From Nocardioides sp. L-11A (GTDB lineage: Bacteria > Actinomycetota > Actinomycetes > Propionibacteriales > Nocardioidaceae), in NCBI GenBank assembly GCA_029961745.1, contig CP124680.1:4774001-4838000 (forward strand): a DNA stretch of 64,000 nt, read 5' to 3'. The translations under genes and the position numbers were made by a program. The notes beneath the pieces were generated by a model. It ran no database searches. It was not told where the DNA came from and saw only the letters and a program-made list of their open reading frames with translations. Below are positions 53,237 through 61,654 of the stretch, piece after piece; position 1 is the first letter of the stretch; the number at the start of each line of letters is the position of its first letter.

Positions 53237-54319
53237 TCAGAGCGCGCAGCCGATGAGCACCGGCTCGTTGACCAACTCGATCCCGAACCGGTCCAGCACA
53301 CCGGCGCGCACCTCGCGGGCCAGGTCGAGGAGCGCGGCGGTGGACGCGCCGCCGCGGTTGGTCAGCGCCAGGGTGTGCTTCGTCGACAGCGACACCCGTG
53401 CGTCCGGCCGGTCGAGGCCGAAGCCCTTGCCGAAACCCGCGTGCTCGATCAGCCAGGCGGCGCTCGTCTTCACCCGCCCGTCCGGCTGCGGGTACGACGG
53501 CGCGCCGTCGGGCACTCGGTCGGGATCGACGAACGGGTTGGTGAAGAACGAGCCGGCGCTCCACGTGTCGTGGTCGGTGGCGTCGAGGACCATGCCCTTG
53601 CCGCGCCGCAGCCCCAGCACCGCCTCGCGTACGGCGGCCAGCGGGGCGCGCTCCCCCACGGCGACGTCGAGGGTGCGGGCGAGCTCGGCGTACCCGACGG
53701 GGGCCGACAGGTCGCCGCGGCCGAGGCGGAAGGTCACGTCCAGCACGAGATGGCGTCCGGGGTCCGCCTTGAACCGGGAGTGCCGGTAGGAGAAGCGGCA
53801 CTCCTCTCCGGAGAAGGTCCGCTCGCCGCGGAGCATCCGGTCCCAGACCCGGACCGCGGTGATCGTCTGCGCGACCTCCTGACCGTAGGCGCCGACGTTC
53901 TGGATCGGGGTGGCACCGGTGGTTCCGGGGATGCCGGAGAGCGCCTCCACGCCGACCCAGCCCTCGGCGACCGCGCGCGCGACGAAGGCGTCCCACGACT
54001 CCCCCGCCGCCACGGTCACCGCCACCGACGGTTCACCTACCGAATTGGTCGTCAGATCGCGCTGATCACGACGAATTCGGTCGTTGAACCGTTCCCCCAC
54101 CCGGACTCCCCCGCCGGTGAGGTGGACGACGGTGCCGGCGAAGCCCTCGTCGGCGACGACCAGGTTGCTGCCGCCACCGACCACGAGGACCGGCTCGCCG
54201 GCCCCGTCGGCCTCGGTGACGGCGGCGACCAGGGCGTCGGCGTCGGGAGCGGCGACATAGCGCCGCGCCGGGCCGCCGACCCGGAGCGTGGTGAGATCCG
54301 CCAGAGCGGTCTCAGGCAC
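53237..54319 (-). CDS. murB: UDP-N-acetylenolpyruvoylglucosamine reductase with an in-frame palindromic insertion
   Basis: 360 residues, GTG start overlapping hadB by 8 bp. It reduces UDP-GlcNAc-enolpyruvate to UDP-MurNAc (FAD, NADPH). Family segments: TTLRVGGPARRYV, VVGGGSNLVVADEGF, GIPGTTGATPIQNVGAYGQE, catalytic Ser region WSAGSFFTNPF, and the C-terminal KTSAAWLIEHAGF. Between GGGVRVGE and SVAVTVAAGESWD, where homologues have a short loop, stand 21 codons (RFNDRIRRDQ RDLTTNSVGEP) made by the palindromic element at 54029-54091. The frame is kept and the FAD domain continues normally, so the enzyme is probably functional. Confidence 0.95.
   Translation of the reverse strand: MPETALADLTTLRVGGPARRYVAAPDADALVAAVTEADGAGEPVLVVGGGSNLVVADEGFAGTVVHLTGGGVRVGERFNDRIRRDQRDLTTNSVGEPSVAVTVAAGESWDAFVARAVAEGWVGVEALSGIPGTTGATPIQNVGAYGQEVAQTITAVRVWDRMLRGERTFSGEECRFSYRHSRFKADPGRHLVLDVTFRLGRGDLSAPVGYAELARTLDVAVGERAPLAAVREAVLGLRRGKGMVLDATDHDTWSAGSFFTNPFVDPDRVPDGAPSYPQPDGRVKTSAAWLIEHAGFGKGFGLDRPDARVSLSTKHTLALTNRGGASTAALLDLAREVRAGVLDRFGIELVNEPVLIGCAL
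54029..54091. repeat. 63-bp palindromic element, copy 3, inside murB
   Basis: Outer arms CGGTTCACCTACC / GGTCGTTGAACCG and inner arms GAATTGGTCGT / ACGACGAATTC; 21 of 24 arm positions pair. Length 63 bp, in frame with murB (21 codons, none a stop). Diverged relative to the two intergenic copies, as expected under coding constraint. Confidence 0.88.
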
Positions 54320-54713
54320 GGACCAGGACCTTGGGGGCGCCGAGCACCTTGGTGCCGTCGACCGTGATCTGCAGGGCGAGGGCGAGCAGGCCGTCGTCGT
54401 TGCGCTCGCCGACGGTGCCGGCGACCGTGACCCGCGCCGCCCCCGAGGCGGGTACGACGACGGGCGCGACGAACTTCGCCCCGAGCTCGACGACCTCGGC
54501 GTCCCCGGTCCACGCACCGACGGCACGCCCGACCAGCGCCAGGGTGTACATGCCGTGGGCGATCACGCCGGGCAGGCCGACCGCGAGCGCGATCTCCTCG
54601 TCCTGGTGGATCGGGTTGTGGTCGCCGCTGGCGGCGGCGTAGGCGACCAGGTCGGCACGGGTGATCTCGAAGGTGAGCGGCTCCAGCGCGGCGCCCGGGG
54701 ACAGGGTGGTCAT
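54312..54713 (-). CDS. MaoC-like dehydratase (HadB type)
   Basis: 133 residues from MTTLSPGAALEPLTFEITR, a single hot-dog fold with the hydratase-2 motif AAASGDHNPIHQDEEIA (Asp/His catalytic pair) and GVIAHGMYTLAL. With the HadA-type partner it forms a beta-hydroxyacyl dehydratase; in mycobacteria HadAB acts in fatty acid synthase II, but in other actinobacteria the substrate is less clear. A 67-bp gap separates it from hadA; it overlaps murB. Confidence 0.88.
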   Translation of the reverse strand: MTTLSPGAALEPLTFEITRADLVAYAAASGDHNPIHQDEEIALAVGLPGVIAHGMYTLALVGRAVGAWTGDAEVVELGAKFVAPVVVPASGAARVTVAGTVGERNDDGLLALALQITVDGTKVLGAPKVLVRA

Positions 54714-54780
54714 CGGGGTCCCCGCGAAGTTGTGGGCTGGAGGAGCGAAGCGGGGGAAGTGCAGAACTTCGTGGGGTGAT

Positions 54781-55179
54781 TCATGCGGCACCTCCGCGGT
54801 GGACGAGGGTGGCGGTCGCCGTACACACGACGGCTCCGGTCGCGTCGGTGATCTCGCTGGAGGTGCTCACGATGTCGTTGCCGCCGATGGAGCGCACGCC
54901 GGTGACGGTGAGGGTCGCGGTGAGCTCGTCGCCGACGACGACCGGGCGCGCGTAGCGGAACCGCTGGTCGCCGTGCACGATCCGGGACAGCTCGACCTGC
55001 TCGGCCGCCAGGAAGTCCTGGAGGGCGGCGAAGGTGACGACGATCGGGTACGTCGGCGGGACCGGCCCGCCGGTGCCGCCACCGACGGAGGCGGCGAAGG
55101 CGGCGACGGACTCCGCGGTCACCGGCACGGGCGCGGTCGGGGGGAAGGCGCGCCCGACCAGGGCGGCGTCGATCGGCAT
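54781..55179 (-). CDS. MaoC-like dehydratase (HadA type)
   Basis: 132 residues: FAS1-dehydratase/hot-dog N-terminal-type fold (RAFPPTAPVPVTAESVAAFAASV; VVVGDELTATLTVTG) without the catalytic D/H pair, as expected for the non-catalytic HadA partner. The ATG has no ribosome site; TAGACT lies 6 nt upstream, so a leaderless transcript is possible. Order rpmG, hadA, hadB is conserved in actinobacteria. Confidence 0.87.
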   Translation of the reverse strand: MPIDAALVGRAFPPTAPVPVTAESVAAFAASVGGGTGGPVPPTYPIVVTFAALQDFLAAEQVELSRIVHGDQRFRYARPVVVGDELTATLTVTGVRSIGGNDIVSTSSEITDATGAVVCTATATLVHRGGAA

Positions 55180-55218
55180 GCGAGGAGTCTATGGGGTGCC
55201 CTGCCGCATACTCGCTCC

Positions 55219-56241
55219 ATGTCGGTCCAGGGCGGAGCAGCAGCGCTCGCGGTCGTGCTCGGCCTCGTGACGAGCGCGTGCACCGACGCCGCAGGGCGGG
55301 AGTCCATCCCTCCGCGGGCCGGCGCCGGGACTGTCGCCGGGGCCGGCGGGTGCGGCCCGGTTCGCTACGACGACGTGCGCGGCCCGGCGCCGTCGTACGT
55401 CGACGGGCCGCTCGCCGAGATCCCCAACGCCCACGCGCTGTGCCGCGGCCGGTGGCTGCCGGCGACCGGCGCCCGGTTCGTGCCGCAGGGCCTGGTCGTG
55501 CGCGGCCATCGCGCCTGGGTGAGTGGCTACAACCATCGCAGCCGGGCAGCGGGCGGTGACACCTGCCGGGTGATCGTGGTCGACCTCCGCACAGGCGAGG
55601 AGATCCGGCATCGGGCCGCCGTCGCCGGTGTCTGGCGACCCGGCACCCCGAGCTGCCAGCACGCCGGCGGACTGGCTCTCGACCGGCACGGACTGTGGCT
55701 CGCGCAGCGGCGCAAGGCGTGGCTGCTCGATCCGGAGACACTGGACGTCCGGCGAGGCTGGAGCCTGACCGGCCGGCTGCGCGGCTCCTACCTGGTGACC
55801 GACCCGAGCGGCCGGCTCGGCTTCGGCGGCTTCCACAGCGAGCGGAGCCGGCCGCTGCACTGGCTCGACCCGGCCGTGCTGCTCGAGCCGGGCCGGCTCG
55901 AGGTCGGACCGGACGACGCCGAGGAGATCCGATCGGGACCGCCGGACGCGCAGGGCGCGGTCTGGGCCGACCTCGGCCCCGGCCCGGCCCAGGTGTGGTT
56001 CACCCGCTCCACGACGTCCTGCGGCGAGCTGTGGGGCGGGAGCCGACGACGCTTCGCCTTCCTGCCCGGCGCCGAGGGCCTGGCGGTCGCCCGCGGGAAG
56101 GTGTGGGTCGTGAGCGAGTCGACGGCGGCGCCGTACTTCCGGCGGGGCGGGCGTCCCGTCGTCCCGGCCCTGGCGCAGTACGACCTACGCGACCTCGCCC
56201 GCTGGGAGCCGTCGACCTGCCCCGCCACGGGAGAAGACTGA
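55219..56241 (+). CDS. Lipoprotein of unknown function, beta-propeller-like
   Basis: 340 residues. Lipoprotein signal (LVTSACTDAAG, Cys21). The mature part has repeated blocks that resemble six-bladed propeller or NHL-like strands: FVPQGLVVRGHRAWVSGY, HAGGLALDRHGLWLAQR, GAEGLAVARGKVWVVSES. Several Cys pairs (CGPVR, ALCRG, DTCRV, PSCQH, TSCGE, STCPA) suggest disulfides. Substrate or partner unknown. Divergent from hadA with a 39-bp gap; no ribosome site is evident. Confidence 0.75.
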   Translation: MSVQGGAAALAVVLGLVTSACTDAAGRESIPPRAGAGTVAGAGGCGPVRYDDVRGPAPSYVDGPLAEIPNAHALCRGRWLPATGARFVPQGLVVRGHRAWVSGYNHRSRAAGGDTCRVIVVDLRTGEEIRHRAAVAGVWRPGTPSCQHAGGLALDRHGLWLAQRRKAWLLDPETLDVRRGWSLTGRLRGSYLVTDPSGRLGFGGFHSERSRPLHWLDPAVLLEPGRLEVGPDDAEEIRSGPPDAQGAVWADLGPGPAQVWFTRSTTSCGELWGGSRRRFAFLPGAEGLAVARGKVWVVSESTAAPYFRRGGRPVVPALAQYDLRDLARWEPSTCPATGED

Positions 56242-56270
56242 AAGCCCGCCTCCCCCAGGGAGACGGGCTT
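56242..56270. terminator. Bidirectional terminator between lipoprotein and rpmG
   Basis: AAGCCCGCCTCCC / GGGAGACGGGCTT (12 of 13 paired) around CCA, between convergent gene ends at 56241 and 56294. Confidence 0.75.
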
Positions 56271-56293
56271 CCATGACCGTGCGAACCGCAGAC

Positions 56294-56464
56294 TCAGCGG
56301 GTCTCGCGGTGCGCGGTGTGCTTGCGGCACCGCGGGCAGAACTTCGACAGCTCGATGCGGTCGGGGTCGTTGCGGCGGTTCTTCTTGGTGATGTAGTTGC
56401 GCTCCTTGCAGTCCACGCACGCGAGCGTGATCTTGGGGCGAACGTCGCTGCTCTTGCTGGCCAC
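56294..56464 (-). CDS. rpmG: 50S ribosomal protein L33
   Basis: 56 residues, GTG start (AAAGGACTTCC upstream). Zinc-ribbon version: CVDC and CPRC, with [21 protein letters not shown]. Zinc-containing paralogs often have a zinc-free counterpart elsewhere in the genome. Lies between tRNA-Met and hadA in the usual actinobacterial order. Confidence 0.97.
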   Translation of the reverse strand: MASKSSDVRPKITLACVDCKERNYITKKNRRNDPDRIELSKFCPRCRKHTAHRETR

Positions 56465-56506
56465 AGGAAGTCCTTTGAGTTGCTGGTGGTGGTGCCGGGT
56501 ACTCGG

Positions 56507-56580
56507 TAGCGGGAACGGGGATCGAACCCGTGACCTCACGATTATGAGTCGTGCGCTCTAACCGTCTGAGCTATCCCGCC
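56507..56580 (-). tRNA. tRNA-Met (CAT), elongator
   Basis: 74-nt cloverleaf: acceptor GGCGGGA/TCCCGCT with a terminal G-U, D arm GCTCAGACGGTTAGAGC, anticodon loop CTCATAA (CAT), T arm ACGGGTTCGATCCCCGT. The G1-U72 pair and lack of three G-C pairs in the anticodon stem favour the elongator form. Confidence 0.95.
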
Positions 56581-56653
56581 ACGTGAGGAGGGCGCCCTCC
56601 GCGTCTCCCGCCCAGTATCCCCGGGCGGGTCGTGCGGCGGCGCCCCATCTCAG

Positions 56654-56726
56654 AGCCCCTTTACGGAATCGAACCGTAGACCTTCTCCTTACCATGGAGA
56701 CGCTCTGCCGACTGAGCTAAAGGGGC
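56654..56726 (-). tRNA. tRNA-Thr (GGT)
   Basis: 73-nt cloverleaf: acceptor GCCCCTT/AAGGGGC, anticodon arm TCTCC-ATGGTAA-GGAGA giving anticodon GGT, T arm TACGGTTCGATTCCGTA. CCA is not encoded. Tandem with tRNA-Met, 73 bp upstream in transcription direction. Confidence 0.96.
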
Positions 56727-56788
56727 AACGCCGCGAAACGATACACGCGTCGTCGGGCGGTGCGAAATCGGCGCCCCACTCGGGGCGA

Positions 56789-58186
56789 TCAGCCCCGGAT
56801 CGAGGCGAACGGGCGGGCCTGTTCGAGCTCGTAGGCGAGCTCGATGAGGACCGCCTCCTGACCCGGCGCGGCCCCGAACATCATGCCCTGCGGCAGCCCC
56901 GCGGCGGTGCTCGCGAGCGGCAGGGAGACGGCTGGGGCACCGGTGATGTTCTGCCAGGGCGTGAACGCGACCCAGTCGAGCAGCCGGTCCATGATCGTGG
57001 CGTAGTCCTGGGTCGGGTCGAGATGACCGACCTTGGGCGTGGCCATCGCCAGGGTCGGGGTCAGCGCGACGTCGTACCGCTCGTAGTAGGCCTCGGCGTG
57101 GGCGTTGGCGCGCTTGAGGCGGGTGATGGCGCCGGGGACGCGGTGCAGGTTGCGGCGGGCGTGCCGGGCCAGGCCGAGGGTCAGGTTGTCGTGCCTGGTC
57201 CGGTCCCACGTCCGGCCGTGGAACGGACGCCCGGTGGCGAGCATGACCTCGGCGAGCAGCGCCCAGTAGAGCAGGAAGTCGTCGACGAAGCTCGGGGCCA
57301 CCGGGGCCTCGGTCTCGGTGACGGTGTGGCCGAGGTCCTCCAGCAGGCTCGCGGTCTGCTCGGTCAAGGCCCGGGTCTCGGCGTCTGCGCTGCGGCCGAC
57401 CCCGCTGGTGTTGAGAGCGATCCGCAGCCGTCGCCTGATCGGCCGGGTCAGATCGCCGATCGGCGGCAGGTTGAGGTTGCGGTAGTGCCGCTCGGCCTCG
57501 CGATAGAACGCCGCGGTGTCGCGCACCGAGCGGGTGACCACGCCGTCGGAGATGATCCGGATCGGCATGTCGCGGAACAGCTTGTCCTGCGCGAGCCGCC
57601 CGCGGGTCGGCTTGAGGCCGACCAGCCCGTTGACCGCGGCGGGGATCCGGATCGAGCCGCCGCCGTCGTTGGCGTGGGCGATGGGTACGGCGCCCGCGGC
57701 GACCAGCGCGCCCGAGCCGGAGCTGGACGCGCCGGCGGTCCGCTCGGTGTCCCACGGGGTCCGGACGGCGCCGAGCCGAGGGTGCTCGGCGGACGCGCTG
57801 AAGCCGTACTCCGAGAGCTGGCTCTTGCCGAGCGGCACCAGGCCGGTGGCGAGGTACATGTCCGCGAAGTCGCCGTTGCGCTTGGCCGGCCGCGGCTCCC
57901 AGGCGTCGGTGCCCGACCGGGTCGGCATGCCGGCCACGTCGACGTTGTCCTTGACCAGCGTGGGTACGCCGGACAGGAACCCCGGCCGCGGGGTGCGGGC
58001 CTCGGCGCGGGCCCGGTCGAAGGCGTCGTACGCCATCGCGTTGAGGTCGCCGTCGACGGCCTCGACCCGGGCGATCGCCGCGTCGACGGCCTCCTGCGGG
58101 GAGACCTTGCCCGCGGCGAGGTGTTCGGCCAGGCCGACCGCGTCGAGGTCGCCGAGGGCATCGTCGGTGAAGGCATGCACGCGCAT
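56789..58186 (-). CDS. Amidase signature family enzyme
   Basis: 465 residues. Catalytic triad: Lys in GVPTLVKDNVDVAG (K79), cis-Ser in TAGASSSGSGAL, nucleophile Ser in DGGGSIRIPAAVNGLVGLKP (S178, motif shown in full 20). Hydrolyses an amide; substrate not predictable. It is not GatA, because no gatB/C is adjacent and it is shorter in the C-terminal part. Single gene; two tRNAs lie behind it and the 63-bp palindrome in front. Confidence 0.9.
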   Translation of the reverse strand: MRVHAFTDDALGDLDAVGLAEHLAAGKVSPQEAVDAAIARVEAVDGDLNAMAYDAFDRARAEARTPRPGFLSGVPTLVKDNVDVAGMPTRSGTDAWEPRPAKRNGDFADMYLATGLVPLGKSQLSEYGFSASAEHPRLGAVRTPWDTERTAGASSSGSGALVAAGAVPIAHANDGGGSIRIPAAVNGLVGLKPTRGRLAQDKLFRDMPIRIISDGVVTRSVRDTAAFYREAERHYRNLNLPPIGDLTRPIRRRLRIALNTSGVGRSADAETRALTEQTASLLEDLGHTVTETEAPVAPSFVDDFLLYWALLAEVMLATGRPFHGRTWDRTRHDNLTLGLARHARRNLHRVPGAITRLKRANAHAEAYYERYDVALTPTLAMATPKVGHLDPTQDYATIMDRLLDWVAFTPWQNITGAPAVSLPLASTAAGLPQGMMFGAAPGQEAVLIELAYELEQARPFASIRG

Positions 58187-58270
58187 GCAGGGGAACCTAG
58201 CCGCTCCTCCGACTCCTGGCGTCCGACCAGGGTCGGAGGTTCGGGGTGCGGGGTGCGGGGTCGGCGGGTT

Positions 58271-58333
58271 CGGTTCAACTACCGGATTTGTCGTCTACCC
58301 GCGGGCACGACGACAAATCCGGTAGTTGAACCG
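58271..58333. repeat. 63-bp palindromic element, copy 2
   Basis: Perfect 25-bp arms (outer CGGTTCAACTACC, inner GGATTTGTCGTC) and 13-bp loop, between the amidase start and the lrgB stop. It is the best-preserved of the three copies. Confidence 0.92.
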
Positions 58334-58351
58334 CGCACACACCGGCACCCG

Positions 58352-59059
58352 TCAGAACAGAACGAGCGCCAGGACCGGCACGAGCAGGCTGATCGCGAGC
58401 GCGGAGAGTCCCATCGCGAGACCGGCGAAGGCGCCCTCGGTCTCGTCCTCGCGCAGCATCCGTGAGGCGCCGATGCCGTGGCTGACCGCGCCGACGGCGA
58501 GACCGCGGGCCCGGCGGTCGCGGATGCGGAGCAGGTTGAGCACGGCCGGGGCGATGATGGCGCTGACGATGCCGGTCACGATCGCGAAGACGGCCGCGAG
58601 CGGCGGGATGCCGCCGAGCGTCTCGGTGAGCGCGATCGCGACGGGTGTCGTGGCCGCCTTGGTGGACAGCGTCTTCTCCAGCGCCTCGTCGGCACCGAGC
58701 AGGCGGGCGAGGAGAACGGCCGAGACGATCGACGTCGCCGCCCCGACGAGCACCGCGACGAGCAGCGGTACGATGAATCCCTTGAGCCGGTCGGCCTGTC
58801 GGTGCAACGGGATGGCCAGGGCGACCGTCGCCGGGCCGAGCCAGAAGGCGATCAGCTCGGTGGCGCCGCGGTAGTCGGCGTAGTCGACGTCGAGCACCGT
58901 GATCGCCGTACCGGCCACGGCGATCGCGACGATCACCGGCTGCGCCAGCGCGTGGCCGCCGGTACGGGTCTGGAGCCAGCGGCCGGCCTGATAGCCCGCG
59001 AGGGTCACGAGCAGCAGGGTCAGCGGCGAGCGGGCCAGCTCGAGGAGGTCGTCCCTCAC
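58352..59059 (-). CDS. LrgB/CidB-family membrane protein
   Basis: 235 residues, GTG start overlapping the LrgA gene (GTGA). About seven membrane helices and the LrgB motifs LGPATVALAIPLHRQ, KAATTPVAIALTETLGG, and SHGIGASRML. Works with the LrgA-like protein in holin/antiholin-like control of murein hydrolases or in small-acid transport; the family role is debated. Confidence 0.9.
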   Translation of the reverse strand: MRDDLLELARSPLTLLLVTLAGYQAGRWLQTRTGGHALAQPVIVAIAVAGTAITVLDVDYADYRGATELIAFWLGPATVALAIPLHRQADRLKGFIVPLLVAVLVGAATSIVSAVLLARLLGADEALEKTLSTKAATTPVAIALTETLGGIPPLAAVFAIVTGIVSAIIAPAVLNLLRIRDRRARGLAVGAVSHGIGASRMLREDETEGAFAGLAMGLSALAISLLVPVLALVLF

Positions 59060-59466
59060 GTCGTCTCCCCCGTCTCGCCCGCCCCGGCCGCGCCGCCCGC
59101 CCCGGGCAGGTCATCGCGCGGGGCGCCGAGCAGCCGCTCCAGTCCGACCGCCGTCCAGCCGACGACGGTGAGGCCGAGGAGCCAGGAGCCGAGCAGGGCC
59201 ACGGAGATCGGCAGGGCGTGCTCGCCGAGCAGGCCGAGATAGGCCACGATCCCCACCCCGGCAGGGACGAAGAACAGCTGCAGGTGCCGGAGCAGGGCGG
59301 ATCCCGCGCGCACGATGGAGCCGCTGTCGTCGTACCGCCGCACGCGGAGGAAGACGAACAGCAGCAGCATCCCGACGACGGGTCCGGGCACGGTGACGTC
59401 GAGGACCCGCACGATCACCTCCCCGAGCACCTGGAAGGCGAGCAACCAGGTGAGGCCGGTGATCAC
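59056..59466 (-). CDS. LrgA/CidA-family membrane protein
   Basis: 136 residues, GTG start overlapping the pirin stop (GTGA). Four hydrophobic segments and the family motif VPGPVVGMLLLFVFL, then FFVPAGVGIVAYLGLL. C-terminal Gly/Ala-rich tail. Forms a pair with the LrgB-like protein. Confidence 0.87.
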   Translation of the reverse strand: MITGLTWLLAFQVLGEVIVRVLDVTVPGPVVGMLLLFVFLRVRRYDDSGSIVRAGSALLRHLQLFFVPAGVGIVAYLGLLGEHALPISVALLGSWLLGLTVVGWTAVGLERLLGAPRDDLPGAGGAAGAGETGETT

Positions 59467-60461
59467 CGGCGTTCGCGGAGCCGCGCGTTGGGCAGCCCTG
59501 GGGCGGGGATCGGGCGCAGCGGCTGGTCGGGGACGACGCCGAAGCGGCCCGGTGCGACCTGGCGGCTGTCGGGGACGACTTCGCCGTCGGCGCCGGTGAT
59601 CTGGTCCTGCCAAGCCGCGCGATAGGAGACGACCTCGTCGTGGGTGCGGCCCACGAAGTTCCACCACATCACGATCGACTCGCCGAACGGCGGCCCGCCG
59701 AGCACCAGCAGCCGGGCCCCGGCGTCGCCCGCGGTCAGGGTGAGCTCGTCCGCGCCCGGCGGGACGTAGGCCAGGTCGGCCACCTCCGCCGTGACACCGC
59801 CGATGGTGACACCGCCGACGTCGACCAGCACCCCGTGCTCGTACGACGCGTCGACGGGGACGGTGAGCGTCGTACCCGGGTCGAGCACGAGCTCGGCCCC
59901 CAGCAGCGGCGTGAAGGTCGCCACCGGCGAGCTGTCGCCGAGCAGCGAGCCGAGGAAGACATGGGCCCGCCAGCCGTCCCCGCGGACCTCGGCGGGCGCG
60001 TAGTGCTGGAAGCCGGGGTCGGTGTCACGGTCGGCATCGGGCAGCGCGACCCACAGCTGGGCACCGTGCAGCACCGTGGTCTCCGGGGTCGACACCTCGG
60101 AGTGGCTGATGCCGCGGCCGGCGGTCATCAGGTTGACCTCCTTCGGCCGCACCATCGCGACATTGCCGGCGCTGTCGCGATGCTCGATCTCGCCGGTGAA
60201 CAGCCAGCTCACGGTCTGCAGGCCGGTGTGCGGGTGCGGCGCGACCTCCATGCCGCCGCTCTCGCTCACGAGGTCCGGACCGTAGTGGTCGAGGAAGCAC
60301 CAGGCGCCGATCAGCGAGCGCTGCCGCTGCGGCAGGGTGCGGCGTACCGGCATCGCACGGGGCCCGCCGAGCGGCACCTCGCGGGGCTCCATCAGCTCGA
60401 TGCCGGCGGCCTGCCGGCCCTCGCAGATCACCTCGTCGGGCTGGGCGTCCGGATTGCTCAT
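59463..60461 (-). CDS. Pirin family protein
   Basis: 332 residues. Bicupin with the N-terminal metal site APHPHTG (H76, H78), EIEHRDS and ISHSE, and the C-terminal GPPFGESIVMWWNFVGR. Homologues have quercetinase-like or regulatory activity. The ATG at 60461 was preferred to 60470 because GGAAGG touches the latter. First gene of a pirin-lrgA-lrgB operon. Confidence 0.92.
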   Translation of the reverse strand: MSNPDAQPDEVICEGRQAAGIELMEPREVPLGGPRAMPVRRTLPQRQRSLIGAWCFLDHYGPDLVSESGGMEVAPHPHTGLQTVSWLFTGEIEHRDSAGNVAMVRPKEVNLMTAGRGISHSEVSTPETTVLHGAQLWVALPDADRDTDPGFQHYAPAEVRGDGWRAHVFLGSLLGDSSPVATFTPLLGAELVLDPGTTLTVPVDASYEHGVLVDVGGVTIGGVTAEVADLAYVPPGADELTLTAGDAGARLLVLGGPPFGESIVMWWNFVGRTHDEVVSYRAAWQDQITGADGEVVPDSRQVAPGRFGVVPDQPLRPIPAPGLPNARLRERR

Positions 60462-60532
60462 GTGCTCCATCCTTCCGCGCCCGTCAACCGCGTGGTCGGC
60501 GAGGGTTCACCCCCCGCCGCAAGGGTGTGCCC

Positions 60533-61654
60533 GTGCGGATCGCCCAGCTGGCCAACTTCGTCGGCGCGACGTCCGGAGGCATGCGGACCGCGATCGAGCA
60601 GCTGGGCCGCGGGTACGTCGCCGCCGGAGCCGAGCGCCTGCTCGTGATCCCCGGACCGGTGGACGCCGTACGGACCACGTCGCTCGGGGACGTGGTCCAG
60701 GTCCGGGCGCCGCGGGTGGGCGGCGGCTACCGGCTGATCGTCGAGCCGTGGCGGGTCACCGACGTGCTCGAGCGGTTCGCGCCGACCAGCGTGGAGTGGA
60801 GCGACAAGCTGACCCTGCTGCCCGTCGCCTGGTGGGCGCGGCGCAACGGCGTGCGGTCGGTGCTCCTGTCGCACGAGCGGATGGGCGACATGGTCGCGAT
60901 GCGCACCGGCCTGGAGACCACCTCCAAGGTCTCCATCGGCCTGCTCAACCGGCTGATCGTGCGCAGCTTCGAAGTCGTGGTCGTGACCTCGGCGTACGCC
61001 GAGACCGAGTTCCGGACGGTCGCGAACGCCGCCGGCTGTCCGGTCGCGCGGGTGCCGCTGGGCGTGGACCTGACGACCTTCCGGCCCGCTGCTCCCGCGG
61101 CCCCCGCTGCTGGCGGCCTGCTCCGGCTGGTGCACGCCGGCCGGCTGTCCCGGGAGAAGTCCCCGCACCTGGCCGTCGCCACCGCGGTCGAGCTGCACCG
61201 CCGTGGTGTGCCGGTGCGCCTCGACGTGTACGGCGAGGGTCCGCACCGCGACGAGCTCGAGGAGCTCGCCGGCGACGCCCCCGTCCACTTCCACGGGTAC
61301 GTCGACGGACGGGCCGCCCTGCGCGACCGGCTCGCGGCCGCCGACGTGTCCCTGTCCGTGTGCCCCGGCGAGACGTTCGGACTCGCCGTGCTGGAGGCGC
61401 TGGCCTGCGGCACTCCCGTCGTCACCGCCGACCGCGGCGGCGCCCGGGAGCTGGTCGACGCGTCCTGCGGGGCGTGGGCGGCACCCACCCCGACCGCGCT
61501 GGCCGACGCCGTGCTGCGACTGCTGCTGGAGCAGCCCGAGTCGCGCCGTCGTACCGCTGCCCGGCGGCGGGCCGAGCAGTACAGCTGGGGCCGCGCCGTC
61601 GCGCGGATGCTCGCGTTGCACGCCGGCGACCGCCTCGGCGCGCTGAGCGCCTGA
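60533..61654 (+). CDS. GT4-family glycosyltransferase
   Basis: 373 residues. GT-B fold: VRIAQLANFVGATSGGMRTAI N-terminus (shown in part), RLVHAGRLSREKSPHLAVA, VYGEGPHRDELEEL, and the nucleotide-sugar-binding ETFGLAVLEALACGTPVV (E-x7-E). Acceptor unknown; actinobacterial relatives add mannose or similar sugars to lipids or glycans. GTG 60533 with AAGGG at 7 bp was chosen; GTG 60527 is possible. The stop codon at 61652-61654 directly abuts the 74-bp inverted repeat. Confidence 0.88.
   Translation: MRIAQLANFVGATSGGMRTAIEQLGRGYVAAGAERLLVIPGPVDAVRTTSLGDVVQVRAPRVGGGYRLIVEPWRVTDVLERFAPTSVEWSDKLTLLPVAWWARRNGVRSVLLSHERMGDMVAMRTGLETTSKVSIGLLNRLIVRSFEVVVVTSAYAETEFRTVANAAGCPVARVPLGVDLTTFRPAAPAAPAAGGLLRLVHAGRLSREKSPHLAVATAVELHRRGVPVRLDVYGEGPHRDELEELAGDAPVHFHGYVDGRAALRDRLAAADVSLSVCPGETFGLAVLEALACGTPVVTADRGGARELVDASCGAWAAPTPTALADAVLRLLLEQPESRRRTAARRRAEQYSWGRAVARMLALHAGDRLGALSA

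Noticed and set aside
56789..58186. Aspartyl/glutamyl-tRNA amidotransferase subunit A
   Set aside because: Amidase signature is present, but no gatB or gatC is linked and the C-terminal region differs.
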